Assembly (NCBI GenBank): GCA_021324355.1
Contig: JAJPJD010000021.1
Location: 1 to 35,968 of the forward strand
Direction of reading: 5' to 3'
DNA length: 35,968 nucleotides
Source: Actinomycetota bacterium
GTDB lineage: Bacteria > Actinomycetota > Acidimicrobiia > Acidimicrobiales > RAAP-2
The notes under the pieces were generated by a model. It ran no database searches. It had not been told where the DNA came from and saw nothing but the letters and a program-made list of their open reading frames with translations. The position numbers and the translations under genes are program-made. Below are positions 26,312-34,447 of this stretch, piece by piece (positions within the stretch are counted from its first letter, which is position 1; every line of letters starts with the position of its first letter).

Positions 26312-26838
26312 CAGCGCCCCTCCCAGACGTCGCCGGGGCCGTCGGTCGGCACCGCACCGGGGGAACCGGCCGGGCCCGGGGCCTCCTCGGGGGCGGTGCC
26401 GAGGAGGGTGGGCAGCCCCGAGAACAGCGACCCGCCCGCCCCTCGCAGGCCGGCCCCTTTGAGCAGCGAGCGCAGCACCCCCACCACCAGCAGGAACTGG
26501 AACACCGCCAGCCCGGCCAGCAGGCCGAAGCCGAGGTCGAAGCTCACGAACAACAGCCCCAGGGCTGCGGCAGTGATCACCGCCAGGCGGCTCACGGTGT
26601 TCATGGCCAGCGGCCGGCGCTTGGGTCCGGGACGGCGGCCGGCTCTGGCCACCGATCCTTGGACCATCCGGAAGTTGGCGATCCCGAGGGCGATGCCCAC
26701 GCACAGCCCGAGCCCCACCAGGGTCGCCTGGAGGACCACGCACAGCACCAGCCCGGCGACCCCCACGGCCAAGGAGCCGAACACCGTGCGCCTCGAGATC
26801 CGGGCCACCTCGGGCAACGACACCTGGGAGAACACCAT
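26311..26838 (-). CDS. atpI: AtpI-like ATP synthase-associated membrane protein
   Basis: 175 residues from ATG 26838. Four hydrophobic segments: [56 protein letters not shown] and [19 protein letters not shown], the arrangement of the UncI/AtpI family. A Pro/Gly-rich cytoplasmic tail of about 45 residues follows. The GTPase-like or nucleotide motifs are absent. AtpI proteins help c-ring assembly or Mg uptake; position between AtpZ-like protein and atpB supports the call (equivalent to the mycobacterial gene before atpB). Frame open to 26949 but ATG 26838 is preferred. Confidence 0.8.
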   Translation of the reverse strand: MVFSQVSLPEVARISRRTVFGSLAVGVAGLVLCVVLQATLVGLGLCVGIALGIANFRMVQGSVARAGRRPGPKRRPLAMNTVSRLAVITAAALGLLFVSFDLGFGLLAGLAVFQFLLVVGVLRSLLKGAGLRGAGGSLFSGLPTLLGTAPEEAPGPAGSPGAVPTDGPGDVWEGR

Positions 26839-26878
26839 GGCGGACCTCAGCGCCCCTTGCCGGCGGGCCCGGGCCCGC

Positions 26879-27121
26879 CTACACGAATCGCCGGAACTGG
26901 TGCACGGCGAGCAGCACCGCCGAGACGATGCCGAAGGCAAGGCCGACAAAGGTCAGCCACGGCGTGGTGCTGGCGAGCCAGTCGGCCAGATACCCCAGGC
27001 CGGCCCCGCCTACGACGCTCAGCGCGCAGGCGGTCCCGATCCAAAAGACGTCGCCCATGCTGGGCGCAGGCGGTCCGGAGGGTCCGGACGAGCCCTCCCG
27101 GTCGTCCTGGTTGTCCCCCAC
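26879..27121 (-). CDS. AtpZ/AtpI-family small membrane protein
   Basis: 80 residues. A hydrophilic N-terminus of about 22 residues, then two membrane helices (DVFWIGTACALSVVGGAGLGY and LTFVGLAFGIVSAVLLAV) joined by LADWLASTTPW, matching the AtpZ pattern 'GxxLGxxLD...' found at the head of many atp operons. GTG 27121 is preceded by a G-rich SD-like stretch. It is the first gene of the ATP synthase operon. AtpZ/AtpI pairs have been linked to Mg/Ca transport and ATP synthase assembly. Confidence 0.78.
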   Translation of the reverse strand: MGDNQDDREGSSGPSGPPAPSMGDVFWIGTACALSVVGGAGLGYLADWLASTTPWLTFVGLAFGIVSAVLLAVHQFRRFV

Positions 27122-27207
27122 CGGCCTGCCCCCCAGCCGCGTCAGACGGAGTGTTGGTGCTGTCGATCAACCGGGAATCCAGTGCTCACGCAGGGGCAAT
27201 GGTGCCA

Positions 27208-27226
27208 GGCGCGCCGTCGGCGCGCC
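27208..27226. other. Perfect GC hairpin in the leader of the ATP synthase operon
   Basis: GGCGCGCC-GTC-GGCGCGCC pairs over 8 bp with a 3-nt loop. It lies in the 186-nt gap between the wecA-like gene and the first atp gene, which otherwise holds no recognisable gene or clear promoter (TTGCCG-18 nt-AATGAT near 27276-27305 on the minus strand is a weak candidate). No T tract follows on either strand. Confidence 0.45.
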
Positions 27227-27307
27227 GCGGATGCCGCGTCCTGCTGGTGACGCAGTCCCTAGCCACCGACGCGATCATTCCATCCCGCCTCCCCGGACGG
27301 CAAAACG

Positions 27308-28531
27308 TCAGCCCCGGCCCACCCGCCGGCGCTCCGGCCCGAGATGGCCGGCCGGCCCGGTCAGCGCCCCTCCGCTCCCTGGTCCCCCGCCGGGCTCCGG
27401 GGGGCGCCGGGGCGCCTGGACGTCGCCGGGCTCGGCCTCCCGGCGCCGAAGCCCGGGGTGGAACAGGGTGTACAGGCCGACGCCGAGAGCCGCCGCCCCG
27501 AACGGGATGAAGGCGTTCACCCTTGGGATGAACAGCGGGAACAGGACAAACCCCGACAGCACGGCCGTCCACGCCCACAGGATGAGCACGCTGCGGCGCT
27601 GGCCGTGGCCGAGACGCATCAGGCGGTGGTGGATGTGCTCCTTGTCGGCGACGTGGAATGGCCCGCCCTTGGCGGTCCGGCGGACGAAGGCAAACGCCAT
27701 GTCGAGGATCGGCACGCCCAGGATGAACAGCGGGATGAACAGCGGCGCGAAGAAGAAGTACGTCGAGCCGCTGGTCACCGGGATCCGGCCCCCGATGACC
27801 ATGGTCGAGGCCGCCATGAGCAGTCCCAGGAATAGCGCGCCGGCATCGCCCATGAAGACCTTGGCCGGGTGGAAGCTGAAGGGCAGGAAGCCCAGGCACA
27901 CCCCGCAGGCAATCACGGCCACCAGCGGGCCGATGTTGTCGAGCGGCAAGACACCCAGCTCCATCAGGCGCAGGCCGTAGACGGCCAGCGCCCCGCCGGC
28001 GATGGCCACGATCCCCGCCGCCAAGCCGTCGAGGCCGTCGATCAGGTTGATCGCGTTGGTGAGCACGATCACCCAGATCGCGGTGATGAGCGGCGTCACC
28101 CCGGGGCTCAGCGCGATCAGCCCGGCCAGCGGGACTTTGATCTCGTACATGGTGACGCCGAGGAAGTACAAGATGCTCGCCGCCAGGACCTGGCCGGCCA
28201 TCTTGGCCGGCGCCGACAGGTCGAAGACGTCGTCGACCAAGCCGATGGCGAAGATGGCCGCCCCGGCCAAGACCACCCCGAGCGGCTCCGAGGAGTTGGA
28301 GAACACCCCGTGCAGCGCCGGAATCAGCGCAGCGACGGTGACCGCGACCAGAAAGCCGAGCAGCATGGCCCCGCCACCGCCGTAGGGCATGGCCGTCTGG
28401 TGGACCGTCCGCTCGCTCGGCGGGTAGATGTAGCCGGCCCGCAGGGCCAGCCAGCGGGCCGGCAGGGTGGCGGCCGCCGTGACCACGGCCGCGATCCCGA
28501 GCACGGCCCCGTACCATGCGAACGGCGGCAC
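27308..28531 (-). CDS. wecA: Undecaprenyl-phosphate GlcNAc-1-phosphate transferase (MraY/WecA/TagO family)
   Basis: 407 residues with about ten to eleven membrane helices. Diagnostic motifs: GLVDDVFDL (DDxxD), NAINLIDGLDGLAAG, KVFMGDAGALFLG and the HIHHRLM loop that separates WecA/TagO from MraY. The enzyme links GlcNAc-1-phosphate to decaprenyl/undecaprenyl phosphate, starting arabinogalactan linker or wall polymer synthesis. A Pro/Gly-rich C-terminal tail (about 350-407) is cytoplasmic and not conserved. In mycobacteria wecA also stands just before the atp operon. GTG 28531 starts 27 nt after glyA; the purine run AAGGGG is almost adjacent to it, so a downstream GTG (about 28504) is possible. 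Confidence 0.92.
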   Translation of the reverse strand: MPPFAWYGAVLGIAAVVTAAATLPARWLALRAGYIYPPSERTVHQTAMPYGGGGAMLLGFLVAVTVAALIPALHGVFSNSSEPLGVVLAGAAIFAIGLVDDVFDLSAPAKMAGQVLAASILYFLGVTMYEIKVPLAGLIALSPGVTPLITAIWVIVLTNAINLIDGLDGLAAGIVAIAGGALAVYGLRLMELGVLPLDNIGPLVAVIACGVCLGFLPFSFHPAKVFMGDAGALFLGLLMAASTMVIGGRIPVTSGSTYFFFAPLFIPLFILGVPILDMAFAFVRRTAKGGPFHVADKEHIHHRLMRLGHGQRRSVLILWAWTAVLSGFVLFPLFIPRVNAFIPFGAAALGVGLYTLFHPGLRRREAEPGDVQAPRRPPEPGGGPGSGGALTGPAGHLGPERRRVGRG

Positions 28532-28558
28532 CCCTTGAGACCCCGCAGCGCGGACGGC

Positions 28559-29857
28559 TCAGCCCGGCCCGGCCAGGTCGGGGTAGGGCGGGAAGGCGGC
28601 GCACAGCTCGGCCACCTCGGCCCGGACCGCGGCCAGCGCGCCCGGGTCGTCGCGCTGGCGCAGGGCCCGCCCGATCAGCGAGGCCACCACCGCCATCTCG
28701 TCCACGCCCATGCCAGCGGTGGTCTCGGCGGCCGTGCCCAGGCGAAGCCCGGAGGTGACGAAGGGCGAGCGGGGGTCGTCGGGGATGGTGTTGCGGTTGC
28801 AGGTGATCCCGTGGCGATCGAGCACCTCTTGGGCCACCTTGCCGGTGAGCTCGGGGTCGAAGCTCCGCAGGTCGACCAGCAGCAGGTGGTTGTCGGTCCC
28901 GCCCGACACCACCCGGAACCCCTCCTCGGCCAGCCCCCGGGCCAGCGCCTGGGCGTTGGCCACCACCGCGGCCGCGTAGCGGCGGAACTCGGGCCGGGCC
29001 GCCTCGGCGAAGGCGACCGCCTTGGCTGCGATCACGTGCTCGAGCGGACCACCCTGGAAGCCGGGGAAGACGGTGCTGTCGATCCGCCGGGCGAGCTCGG
29101 CGGTGGCGAGGATGGCCCCGCCGCGCGGCCCCCGCAGGGTCTTGTGGGTGGTGAAGGTGACCACGTCGGCCAGCGGGACCGGGTTTGGGTGCACCCCCCC
29201 GGCAATGAGACCCGCCGGGTGGGCGACGTCGAACATGAGCAGCGCCCCGACCTCGTCGGCGATCTGGCGGAAGGGCTCGGCCTCGATGACCCGGGGGTAG
29301 GCGGTGGACCCGGCCACGATCAGCTTGGGCTGCTCGGACTTCGCCACGTCGCGGACTTGGTCGAAGTCGATGACCTCGCCCGGCTGGCCCGGGTCGCCAG
29401 AGGGCGGCGTGACCCCGTAGGAGACGAAGCGCCAGAGCCTCGAGGTGACCGAGGCCGGCGAACCGTGGGTCAGATGCCCACCGTGGTCGAGGCGCATCGC
29501 GAGCACGGTGTCGCCCGGCTCCAACAAGGCGTGGTACACGGCCAGGTTGGCGCTGGCCCCGGAGTGGGGCTGGACGTTGGCGTGGGCGGCGCCGAACAGG
29601 GACCGTGCCCGCTCCCGGGCCAGGTCCTCGACCTCGTCGATGATCCGGTTGCCGCCGTAGTAGCGGGAGCCCGGGTAGCCCTCGGCGTACTTGTTGGTGA
29701 GCACCGATCCGGTCGCCGCCAGCACCGCCGGCGAGGTGAAGTTCTCCGACGCGATCAGCTGGAGGGTCGAGGTCTGACGGCCGAACTCCTCGGCGAGAAG
29801 CCTGGCGACCTCGGGATCGGTGTCCAGCCAGCGGCCGAAGGGCGAGCCCGCGGTCAC
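28559..29857 (-). CDS. glyA: Serine hydroxymethyltransferase
   Basis: 432 residues from GTG 29857. PLP enzyme converting serine and tetrahydrofolate to glycine and methylene-THF. It has [17 protein letters not shown] near the N-terminus, [44 protein letters not shown] and the PLP lysine in [12 protein letters not shown]. The frame is open to 29947, but GTG 29857 fits the family N-terminus and overlaps the stop of a leader micro-ORF (GTGA). It sits between the wecA-like gene and a divergent thiolase-like gene, an insertion relative to the usual tsaC-wecA order in mycobacteria. Confidence 0.95.
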   Translation of the reverse strand: MTAGSPFGRWLDTDPEVARLLAEEFGRQTSTLQLIASENFTSPAVLAATGSVLTNKYAEGYPGSRYYGGNRIIDEVEDLARERARSLFGAAHANVQPHSGASANLAVYHALLEPGDTVLAMRLDHGGHLTHGSPASVTSRLWRFVSYGVTPPSGDPGQPGEVIDFDQVRDVAKSEQPKLIVAGSTAYPRVIEAEPFRQIADEVGALLMFDVAHPAGLIAGGVHPNPVPLADVVTFTTHKTLRGPRGGAILATAELARRIDSTVFPGFQGGPLEHVIAAKAVAFAEAARPEFRRYAAAVVANAQALARGLAEEGFRVVSGGTDNHLLLVDLRSFDPELTGKVAQEVLDRHGITCNRNTIPDDPRSPFVTSGLRLGTAAETTAGMGVDEMAVVASLIGRALRQRDDPGALAAVRAEVAELCAAFPPYPDLAGPG

Positions 29858-29904
29858 CGGGAGCCCCGCGGACCGGCGGAAGCGCCGCTCGGTGCACGAC
29901 CCAT
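29854..29904 (-). CDS. Putative 16-residue leaderless ORF coupled to glyA
   Basis: ATG 29904 opens [16 protein letters not shown] and stops at TGA overlapping the glyA GTG (GTGA). TACACT (29911-29916, minus strand) lies exactly 6 nt upstream of the ATG, the spacing expected when transcription starts on the start codon. glyA has only a weak SD candidate. The peptide is Gly/Arg/Ser/Pro-rich without known motifs. The parallel with galT supports a real regulatory or coupling role, but no direct evidence exists. Confidence 0.4.
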   Translation of the reverse strand: MGRAPSGASAGPRGSR

Positions 29905-29910
29905 GGGGCG

Positions 29911-29916
29911 AGTGTA
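29911..29916 (-). promoter_or_regulatory. Candidate -10 box (TACACT) for leader ORF and glyA
   Basis: TACACT on the minus strand fits TAnnnT and is followed by CGCCCC and ATG 29904. No -35 hexamer was found, as in other actinobacterial leaderless promoters. On the plus strand TACGCT (29965-29970) lies 9 nt before the divergent thiolase-like GTG. Confidence 0.45.
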
Positions 29917-29979
29917 CCCAGCGGTCCGCGCCGCCCGGCTCTGCCACCCTGGTGGGCAGCTGGCTACGCTGCCAGAGCT

Positions 29980-31485
29980 GTGACCCTTGACCCCAGAACC
30001 CCGGTCATCGTCGGTGTCGGCCAGGTCACCGACCGGCCCGGCGACCCAGAGCCCGATCACCCGAGAGAGCCGCTCGGCCTCATGGTCGCAGCCCTCCGAG
30101 CAGCGCTGGACGACGCCGGGGGAAGGACCGATCGGCTGGCCCGCTCGATCGGCAGCATCCGGGTGGTGCGGTCGCTCACCTGGAACGTGCCCGACCCCGG
30201 GGCCCTGGTCGCGGCCCGCCTGGGCTTGGAACCCGCCGAGTCGGTGCACAGCACCATCGGCGGCAACACCCCGCAGGCGCTGGTGGCCGACGCGGCGGCC
30301 GCGATCCAGCGGGGCGACCTCGAGGCAGTGGTGGTGGTGGGAGCCGAGACCGGCTACACGAGAGCCCGAGCGCGCCGGTCGGGCCAACGCCAGGTCGTCA
30401 CCGACCAGGACCCGACCACCCCGCCCGCGAGGCCGTTCGGGACCGACCGGGCCCCGACCACCGAGACCGAGGCGGCTCGCGGCCTCACCTTGCCGGTCCA
30501 CGTCTACCCACTGATCGAGAACGCCCTGCGGATGGAGGCCGGCTGGACCCGCAGCGAGCACCGGGAGCGGATCGGGTCCTTGTGGTCGAGGCTCTCCCAG
30601 GTCGCGGCCGGCAACCCGTTCGCCTGGTCGCGCCGCTCGCTCGAGCCCCACCAGATCGTCGAGCCCAGCCCGGACAACCGGATGATCGCCTTCCCCTACC
30701 CCAAGCTCTGCACGGCCAACATCCAGGTCGACCAGGGGGCGGCGGTGCTCCTGGCGTCGGCCGGCCTGGCCGAGGCGGCCGGGGTGCCGTCCGAGCACTG
30801 GGTGTTCCCGTGGTCCGGGGCCGAGGCGAACGACCACTGGTTCGTCTCCGAACGAGCCCAGCTGTCTCGGTCCCCGGCCATCGCGCTGGCCGGCCGCCGG
30901 GCGCTCGAGCTGGCCGGGATCGGGATCGACGACGTCGCGCTGGCCGACTTGTACTCCTGCTTTCCCTGTGCGGTCCAGCTCGGAGCCCGCGAGCTGGGCC
31001 TCGACCTGGCCGGCGACGTCGGGCGGCTCACGCAGACCGGCGGGCTCACCTTCGGCGGTGGACCGGGGAACAACTACGTGAGCCACGGCCTCGCGTCCCT
31101 CACCCGGGCGTTGCGGGAGCGCCCCGGCGCGATCGGCCTGGCCACCGGGCTTGGCTGGTACGCGACCAAGCATGCGATCGGCGTCTACTCGACCGAGCCC
31201 CCGGCACAGGGGTTCCGCTCCGAGAACGTGCAGCGGTCGGTCGACCAGCTCGAGCGCCTCTCCGAGGACCCCGACGCCACCGGCGTGGCCGAGGTCGAGA
31301 CCTTCACCGTCACCTATGACCGCGACGGGGAACCTGCGACCGGCATCGTGTCCTGCCGGACCGGCCCTCGCACCAGGACCTGGGCCAACGTGACCGACCG
31401 GGGGCAGCTCGAGGAGCTGGTCAGCGCCGAGCGGGCCGGCTGGTCGGGACGGCTGGTGGGCGGCGGCCGCTTCGAACTGGCCTGA
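29980..31485 (+). CDS. Thiolase-like protein (acetyl-CoA acetyltransferase family, TLP1-type with C-terminal extension)
   Basis: 501 residues. It begins [17 protein letters not shown], a thiolase start, and has the thiolase fold motifs [12 protein letters not shown] and [18 protein letters not shown]. The length and the extra C-terminal domain (about 425-501, [22 protein letters not shown]) match mycobacterial thiolase-like protein type 1. The residues where thiolases carry the nucleophilic Cys read [11 protein letters not shown] without Cys, and the second catalytic Cys region reads [14 protein letters not shown], also without Cys. Acetyl transfer by the classic mechanism is therefore doubtful; the substrate is unknown. 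GTG 29980 is near-leaderless (TACGCT 9 nt upstream). It converges with tsaC, 21 nt between stops. Confidence 0.82.
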   Translation: MTLDPRTPVIVGVGQVTDRPGDPEPDHPREPLGLMVAALRAALDDAGGRTDRLARSIGSIRVVRSLTWNVPDPGALVAARLGLEPAESVHSTIGGNTPQALVADAAAAIQRGDLEAVVVVGAETGYTRARARRSGQRQVVTDQDPTTPPARPFGTDRAPTTETEAARGLTLPVHVYPLIENALRMEAGWTRSEHRERIGSLWSRLSQVAAGNPFAWSRRSLEPHQIVEPSPDNRMIAFPYPKLCTANIQVDQGAAVLLASAGLAEAAGVPSEHWVFPWSGAEANDHWFVSERAQLSRSPAIALAGRRALELAGIGIDDVALADLYSCFPCAVQLGARELGLDLAGDVGRLTQTGGLTFGGGPGNNYVSHGLASLTRALRERPGAIGLATGLGWYATKHAIGVYSTEPPAQGFRSENVQRSVDQLERLSEDPDATGVAEVETFTVTYDRDGEPATGIVSCRTGPRTRTWANVTDRGQLEELVSAERAGWSGRLVGGGRFELA

Positions 31486-31506
31486 AGGACCGGCTCCGCC
31501 AAGAGG

Positions 31507-32142
31507 TCAGCTCGCAGGCGGGCCGCCCTCCAAGGCGGCGACGAGGGTCGCCCAGCTGACCGCCCCTTCCCGCAGGCAGCGCGGACCGGGACCGGTGCAG
31601 TCGACCACCGTCGAGGGGACCCCCTCGGCGCGGCCCTCGACCACCACGGCCACCTCGACCGCACGGAACTGCTCGTGCACCTGGGCGGCCGAGGTGCACG
31701 GGGGCTGGCCGTGGCGGTTTGCGCTGGTGACCGCCAGGGGCCCGAGGGCGGCACACAGCTCGGTCACCACGGGGTGGTCGGGCCAGCGCACGCCGACCGT
31801 CGTGCCCGGGCCGCCGACCAGGGCCCCAACCGGCGGGCGGGCCGGCACGACCAGGGTGAGGGCCCCGGGCCAGAAGCGCCGGGCGAGCGTCCGGGCCGGC
31901 TCCTCGAACGACGAGGCCACCGCGTCGACCTGGTCCGCCCGTCCGACCAGGACCGGAAGCGCCAGGTCGGACGGGCGGCCCTTGGCCGCAAAGATCCGCT
32001 CCACGGCGGCCGGGTCCAGCACAGAGGCCAGCCCGAAGACGGTGTCGGTCGGCACGGCAACCACCAGGCCAGCCGCCAGCGCCTCGACCACCGGCCCCAG
32101 GTCGTCTGGCGGGACCAGGGTCGGGCGGTCCCGACCGCTCAC
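31507..32142 (-). CDS. tsaC: L-threonylcarbamoyladenylate synthase (TsaC/Sua5 family)
   Basis: 211 residues from GTG 32142, overlapping the prmC stop (GTGA). Makes threonylcarbamoyl-AMP for the universal t6A37 tRNA modification. Motifs: VAVPTDTVFGLA, AKGRPSDLALPVLV (KxR-type site), FWPGALTLVV and PLAVTSANRHGQPPCTS. It is a single YrdC domain without the Sua5 C-terminal domain. This gene between prmC and the wecA/atp block is conserved in actinobacteria. The open frame to 32289 is in the prmC region and not used. Confidence 0.92.
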   Translation of the reverse strand: MSGRDRPTLVPPDDLGPVVEALAAGLVVAVPTDTVFGLASVLDPAAVERIFAAKGRPSDLALPVLVGRADQVDAVASSFEEPARTLARRFWPGALTLVVPARPPVGALVGGPGTTVGVRWPDHPVVTELCAALGPLAVTSANRHGQPPCTSAAQVHEQFRAVEVAVVVEGRAEGVPSTVVDCTGPGPRCLREGAVSWATLVAALEGGPPAS

Positions 32143-33011
32143 TCCCACCGGGCGACCAACGCCCGCGGCCGGCCGGCGAGGTCGGCGAGGACCGCCGCCG
32201 AGGCGCCGAGCCGGCTGGCCAGCCACAGGGCCGACTCCCGCTGCACCGGGCTGATCTCGACCACCAGTGCCCCTGGCCTCGACAGCCACCTGGGCGCGTC
32301 GACTACGACCGCCTCGATGGCGGCGAACCCGGGGGTCCCGTCACTGCCGGGCCCGGCGACCAGGGCTCGGTAGGGCTCGTGGTCCCGGACCACCGGGTCG
32401 AGCGTCTCCCACTCGGTCCTCGACACGTACGGCGGGTTGGCCACCGCCAGGGTGACCCGGCCCCGGTCGAGCGGATCCAGCGCGGCCCACCACGACCCTT
32501 CCCGCCACCGGAGGGTGCCCGTGGCCGGCCAGAGCGCGGCCACCCGCCGCTCGTTCTCCCGGGCCAACTCGAGGGCCGCCCCATCCACGTCGGTGCCGGT
32601 CACCTCGGCCCCGAGGCCGGCCCGTTCGATCGCCACCGACAGCGCGATCGCCCCGGTCCCGGTGCCCAGGTCGACAACCACTGGCCGCCGGCCGGCCGCG
32701 ACCAGTCGGTCCAGCTCGGCCAGGGCGACGTCGGTCAACCACTCGGTCTCTGGGCGGGGGATCAACGCCCGCCGGTCGACCAGCAGGTCGAGCCGGCGGA
32801 AGGGCCAGTGGCCCAGCAGGTACTGCAGGGGCTCACCGGCCGCCCGTCGTCGGACCACCTCGGCCAGGCGGCGGGACTGCTCGGGGCCGAGCGGCTGGCC
32901 GGCTTGGACCCCAAGGTCCTGGAGCACCCAGCCCGCCTCGCGCCGCCCGAGCACCCGGGCCGCCGCCGTCGGGTCGGCTGCCGCCGGGAGCGGGTCGGGG
33001 ACCGAGGTCAC
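32139..33011 (-). CDS. prmC: Release factor glutamine methyltransferase
   Basis: 290 residues from GTG 33011, overlapping the prfA stop (GTGA). SAM-dependent methyltransferase that N5-methylates the Gln of the GGQ motif in release factors. The helical N-terminal substrate domain is followed by VVDLGTGTGAIALS (SAM motif I) and VANPPYVSRTEW with the NPPY signature for amide methylation. Gene order prfA-prmC couples enzyme to its substrate. An Ala/Pro-rich first 18 residues are probably variable. Confidence 0.95.
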   Translation of the reverse strand: MTSVPDPLPAAADPTAAARVLGRREAGWVLQDLGVQAGQPLGPEQSRRLAEVVRRRAAGEPLQYLLGHWPFRRLDLLVDRRALIPRPETEWLTDVALAELDRLVAAGRRPVVVDLGTGTGAIALSVAIERAGLGAEVTGTDVDGAALELARENERRVAALWPATGTLRWREGSWWAALDPLDRGRVTLAVANPPYVSRTEWETLDPVVRDHEPYRALVAGPGSDGTPGFAAIEAVVVDAPRWLSRPGALVVEISPVQRESALWLASRLGASAAVLADLAGRPRALVARWE

Positions 33012-34096
33012 GGTGCCGGGTGGTCCTGCTCGGCCAGCTGCCGAGCTCGCTTGTCGGCCATCAGGGCCTCGGCCAGCTCGTCGAGGTCCCCGGCGAGCAC
33101 CTGGTCGAGGTTGTACCGGGTGAAACCGATCCGGTGGTCGGTCACTCGGTTCTCCTTGTAGTTGTAGGTCCGGATCTTCTCCGCTCTCCCGCCCCCGCCC
33201 ACCTGGGAGCGGCGGGTTGCCGCGATCTGTGCCGCCTGGCGGTCCTGCTCCAACTTGAGGAGGCGAGCGCGCAAGACGGTCATCGCCCTGGCCTTGTTCT
33301 GGGTCTGGCTCTTCTCGTCCTGCATGGCCACCACGATCCCGGTCGGGAGGTGGGTGATCCGCACCGCCGAGTCGGTGGTGTTGACCGACTGGCCACCGGG
33401 GCCGGTGGAGCGGTAGACGTCGATCCGCAGGTCCGCCGGGTCGATCACCACGTCGACCTCGTCCGCCTCCGGCAGCACCGACACCGTGGCTGCCGAGGTG
33501 TGCACCCGGCCCTTGGACTCGGTCACCGGGACCCGTTGGACCCGGTGGGGGCCAGCCTCGTGCTCCAGGTACCGCCAGGCGTCGGGGCCCTTCACCACGA
33601 AGACCACCTCGTTCAGCCCATCCCGGCCGGTCGAGCTCTCGGCCAGCACGTCCACCTGCCAGTGGTGACGGTCAGCGAACCGGGTGTACATCGTGAACAG
33701 GTCCCGGGCGAACAGGTTGGCTTCCTCCCCGCCCTCGGCCCCGCGGATCTCGACGATGACGTTGCGGCCGTCGTTGGGGTCCTTGGGGAGCAGCAAGGCA
33801 CGGAGCCGGGCCTCGAGGTCGCCGACCGCGTCCTCCGCCCGAGCCAGCTCGGCCCGGGCCAGTTCTCGCTCGTCGCCGGTCGCCTCGGCGGCCATCTCCT
33901 CGGCCGCAACGACGTCGTCCCGCGCTGCCCGGAGCTGGCGCCAGACCGAGACCGGCTCCTCCAGGTCCTTGCGCCGGCGGGACAGGTCCCGCAGCCGGGC
34001 CGGGTCCTCGGCGGTGCCCGGCTCCGACAGCTCGCGCACCACCGCCTCGTACTCGGCTTCGATCTGGGCCATTCGTGCGTCGAGCGGCTCCGGCAC
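33008..34096 (-). CDS. prfA: Peptide chain release factor 1
   Basis: 362 residues from GTG 34096. Terminates translation at UAA and UAG. It has the RF1 codon-recognition tripeptide PVT in RVPVTESKGRVHTS (RF2 would have SPF) and the catalytic GGQ in RSTGPGGQSVNTTDSAVRITH, plus NKARAMTVLRARL. The GTG lies 6 nt after TAGTCT on the minus strand, suggesting a leaderless promoter of its own, and a strong hairpin separates it from rpmE. ATG 34072 is an alternative. prmC follows with GTGA overlap. Confidence 0.96.
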   Translation of the reverse strand: MPEPLDARMAQIEAEYEAVVRELSEPGTAEDPARLRDLSRRRKDLEEPVSVWRQLRAARDDVVAAEEMAAEATGDERELARAELARAEDAVGDLEARLRALLLPKDPNDGRNVIVEIRGAEGGEEANLFARDLFTMYTRFADRHHWQVDVLAESSTGRDGLNEVVFVVKGPDAWRYLEHEAGPHRVQRVPVTESKGRVHTSAATVSVLPEADEVDVVIDPADLRIDVYRSTGPGGQSVNTTDSAVRITHLPTGIVVAMQDEKSQTQNKARAMTVLRARLLKLEQDRQAAQIAATRRSQVGGGGRAEKIRTYNYKENRVTDHRIGFTRYNLDQVLAGDLDELAEALMADKRARQLAEQDHPAP

Positions 34097-34102
34097 GGCC
34101 TC

Positions 34103-34108
34103 AGACTA
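34103..34108 (-). promoter_or_regulatory. Candidate leaderless -10 box (TAGTCT) of prfA
   Basis: TAGTCT on the minus strand is followed by GAGGCC and then the prfA GTG, the same six-base spacing seen at murA, glpX and the glyA leader. GAGG in the spacer is too near the start to be a normal ribosome binding site. Confidence 0.45.
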
Positions 34109-34132
34109 GGGGGGCCGAACCTCGGGCCGGGT

Positions 34133-34154
34133 GGGCCCGGCCGACGCCGGGCCC
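34133..34154 (-). terminator. Strong GC hairpin after rpmE
   Basis: GGGCCCGGC, 4-nt loop, GCCGGGCCC gives a perfect 9-bp stem starting 14 nt beyond the rpmE stop. No U run follows, as is common for actinobacterial terminators. It would separate rpmE from the independently promoted prfA-prmC-tsaC unit. Confidence 0.5.
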
Positions 34155-34167
34155 GGGGCGGGCGCGC

Positions 34168-34398
34168 TCAGCTCCTGGCCTGGCGCGCCCTGGTGGACTT
34201 GCGCTGCCCGTAGCGGCGCTGGAAGCGCTCGACCCGACCTCCCGAGTCGACCAGCTTCTGCTTGCCGGTGAAGAACGGGTGGCACTCGCTGCACAGCTCG
34301 ACGTGGAGGTCGGCCTTGGTCGAGCGGGTCACGAACGTGTTCCCGCACGAGCACCGCACCGTCGCCTCGACGTAGTCCGGGTGGATACCGGCTTTCAT
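34168..34398 (-). CDS. rpmE: 50S ribosomal protein L31 (zinc-binding type)
   Basis: 76 residues. [20 protein letters not shown] with C-x-C, then [23 protein letters not shown] with C-x-x-C, the four-cysteine zinc-binding (C+) form of L31, expressed under zinc sufficiency. The basic C-terminal tail ([13 protein letters not shown]) binds rRNA. ATG 34398 has AGGAAG about 11 nt upstream. It lies 49 nt downstream of rho. Confidence 0.97.
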   Translation of the reverse strand: MKAGIHPDYVEATVRCSCGNTFVTRSTKADLHVELCSECHPFFTGKQKLVDSGGRVERFQRRYGQRKSTRARQARS

Positions 34399-34418
34399 GG
34401 TTGTCTCGCTTCCTCGTA

Positions 34419-34441
34419 CGCGCCAAACGTCGCTCGGCGCG
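34419..34441 (-). other. Hairpin between rho and rpmE
   Basis: CGCGCC and GGCGCG form a 6-bp stem with an 11-nt loop, just after the rho stop and about 20 nt before the rpmE ATG. It may be a weak terminator or mRNA processing site; there is no T tract. Confidence 0.3.
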
Positions 34442-34447
34442 CCGTCC

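Noticed and set aside
29858-29979. Glycine riboswitch or other structured leader for glyA
   Set aside because: The space between the divergent starts is too short and shows no glycine-aptamer core; a micro-ORF explains the region better.
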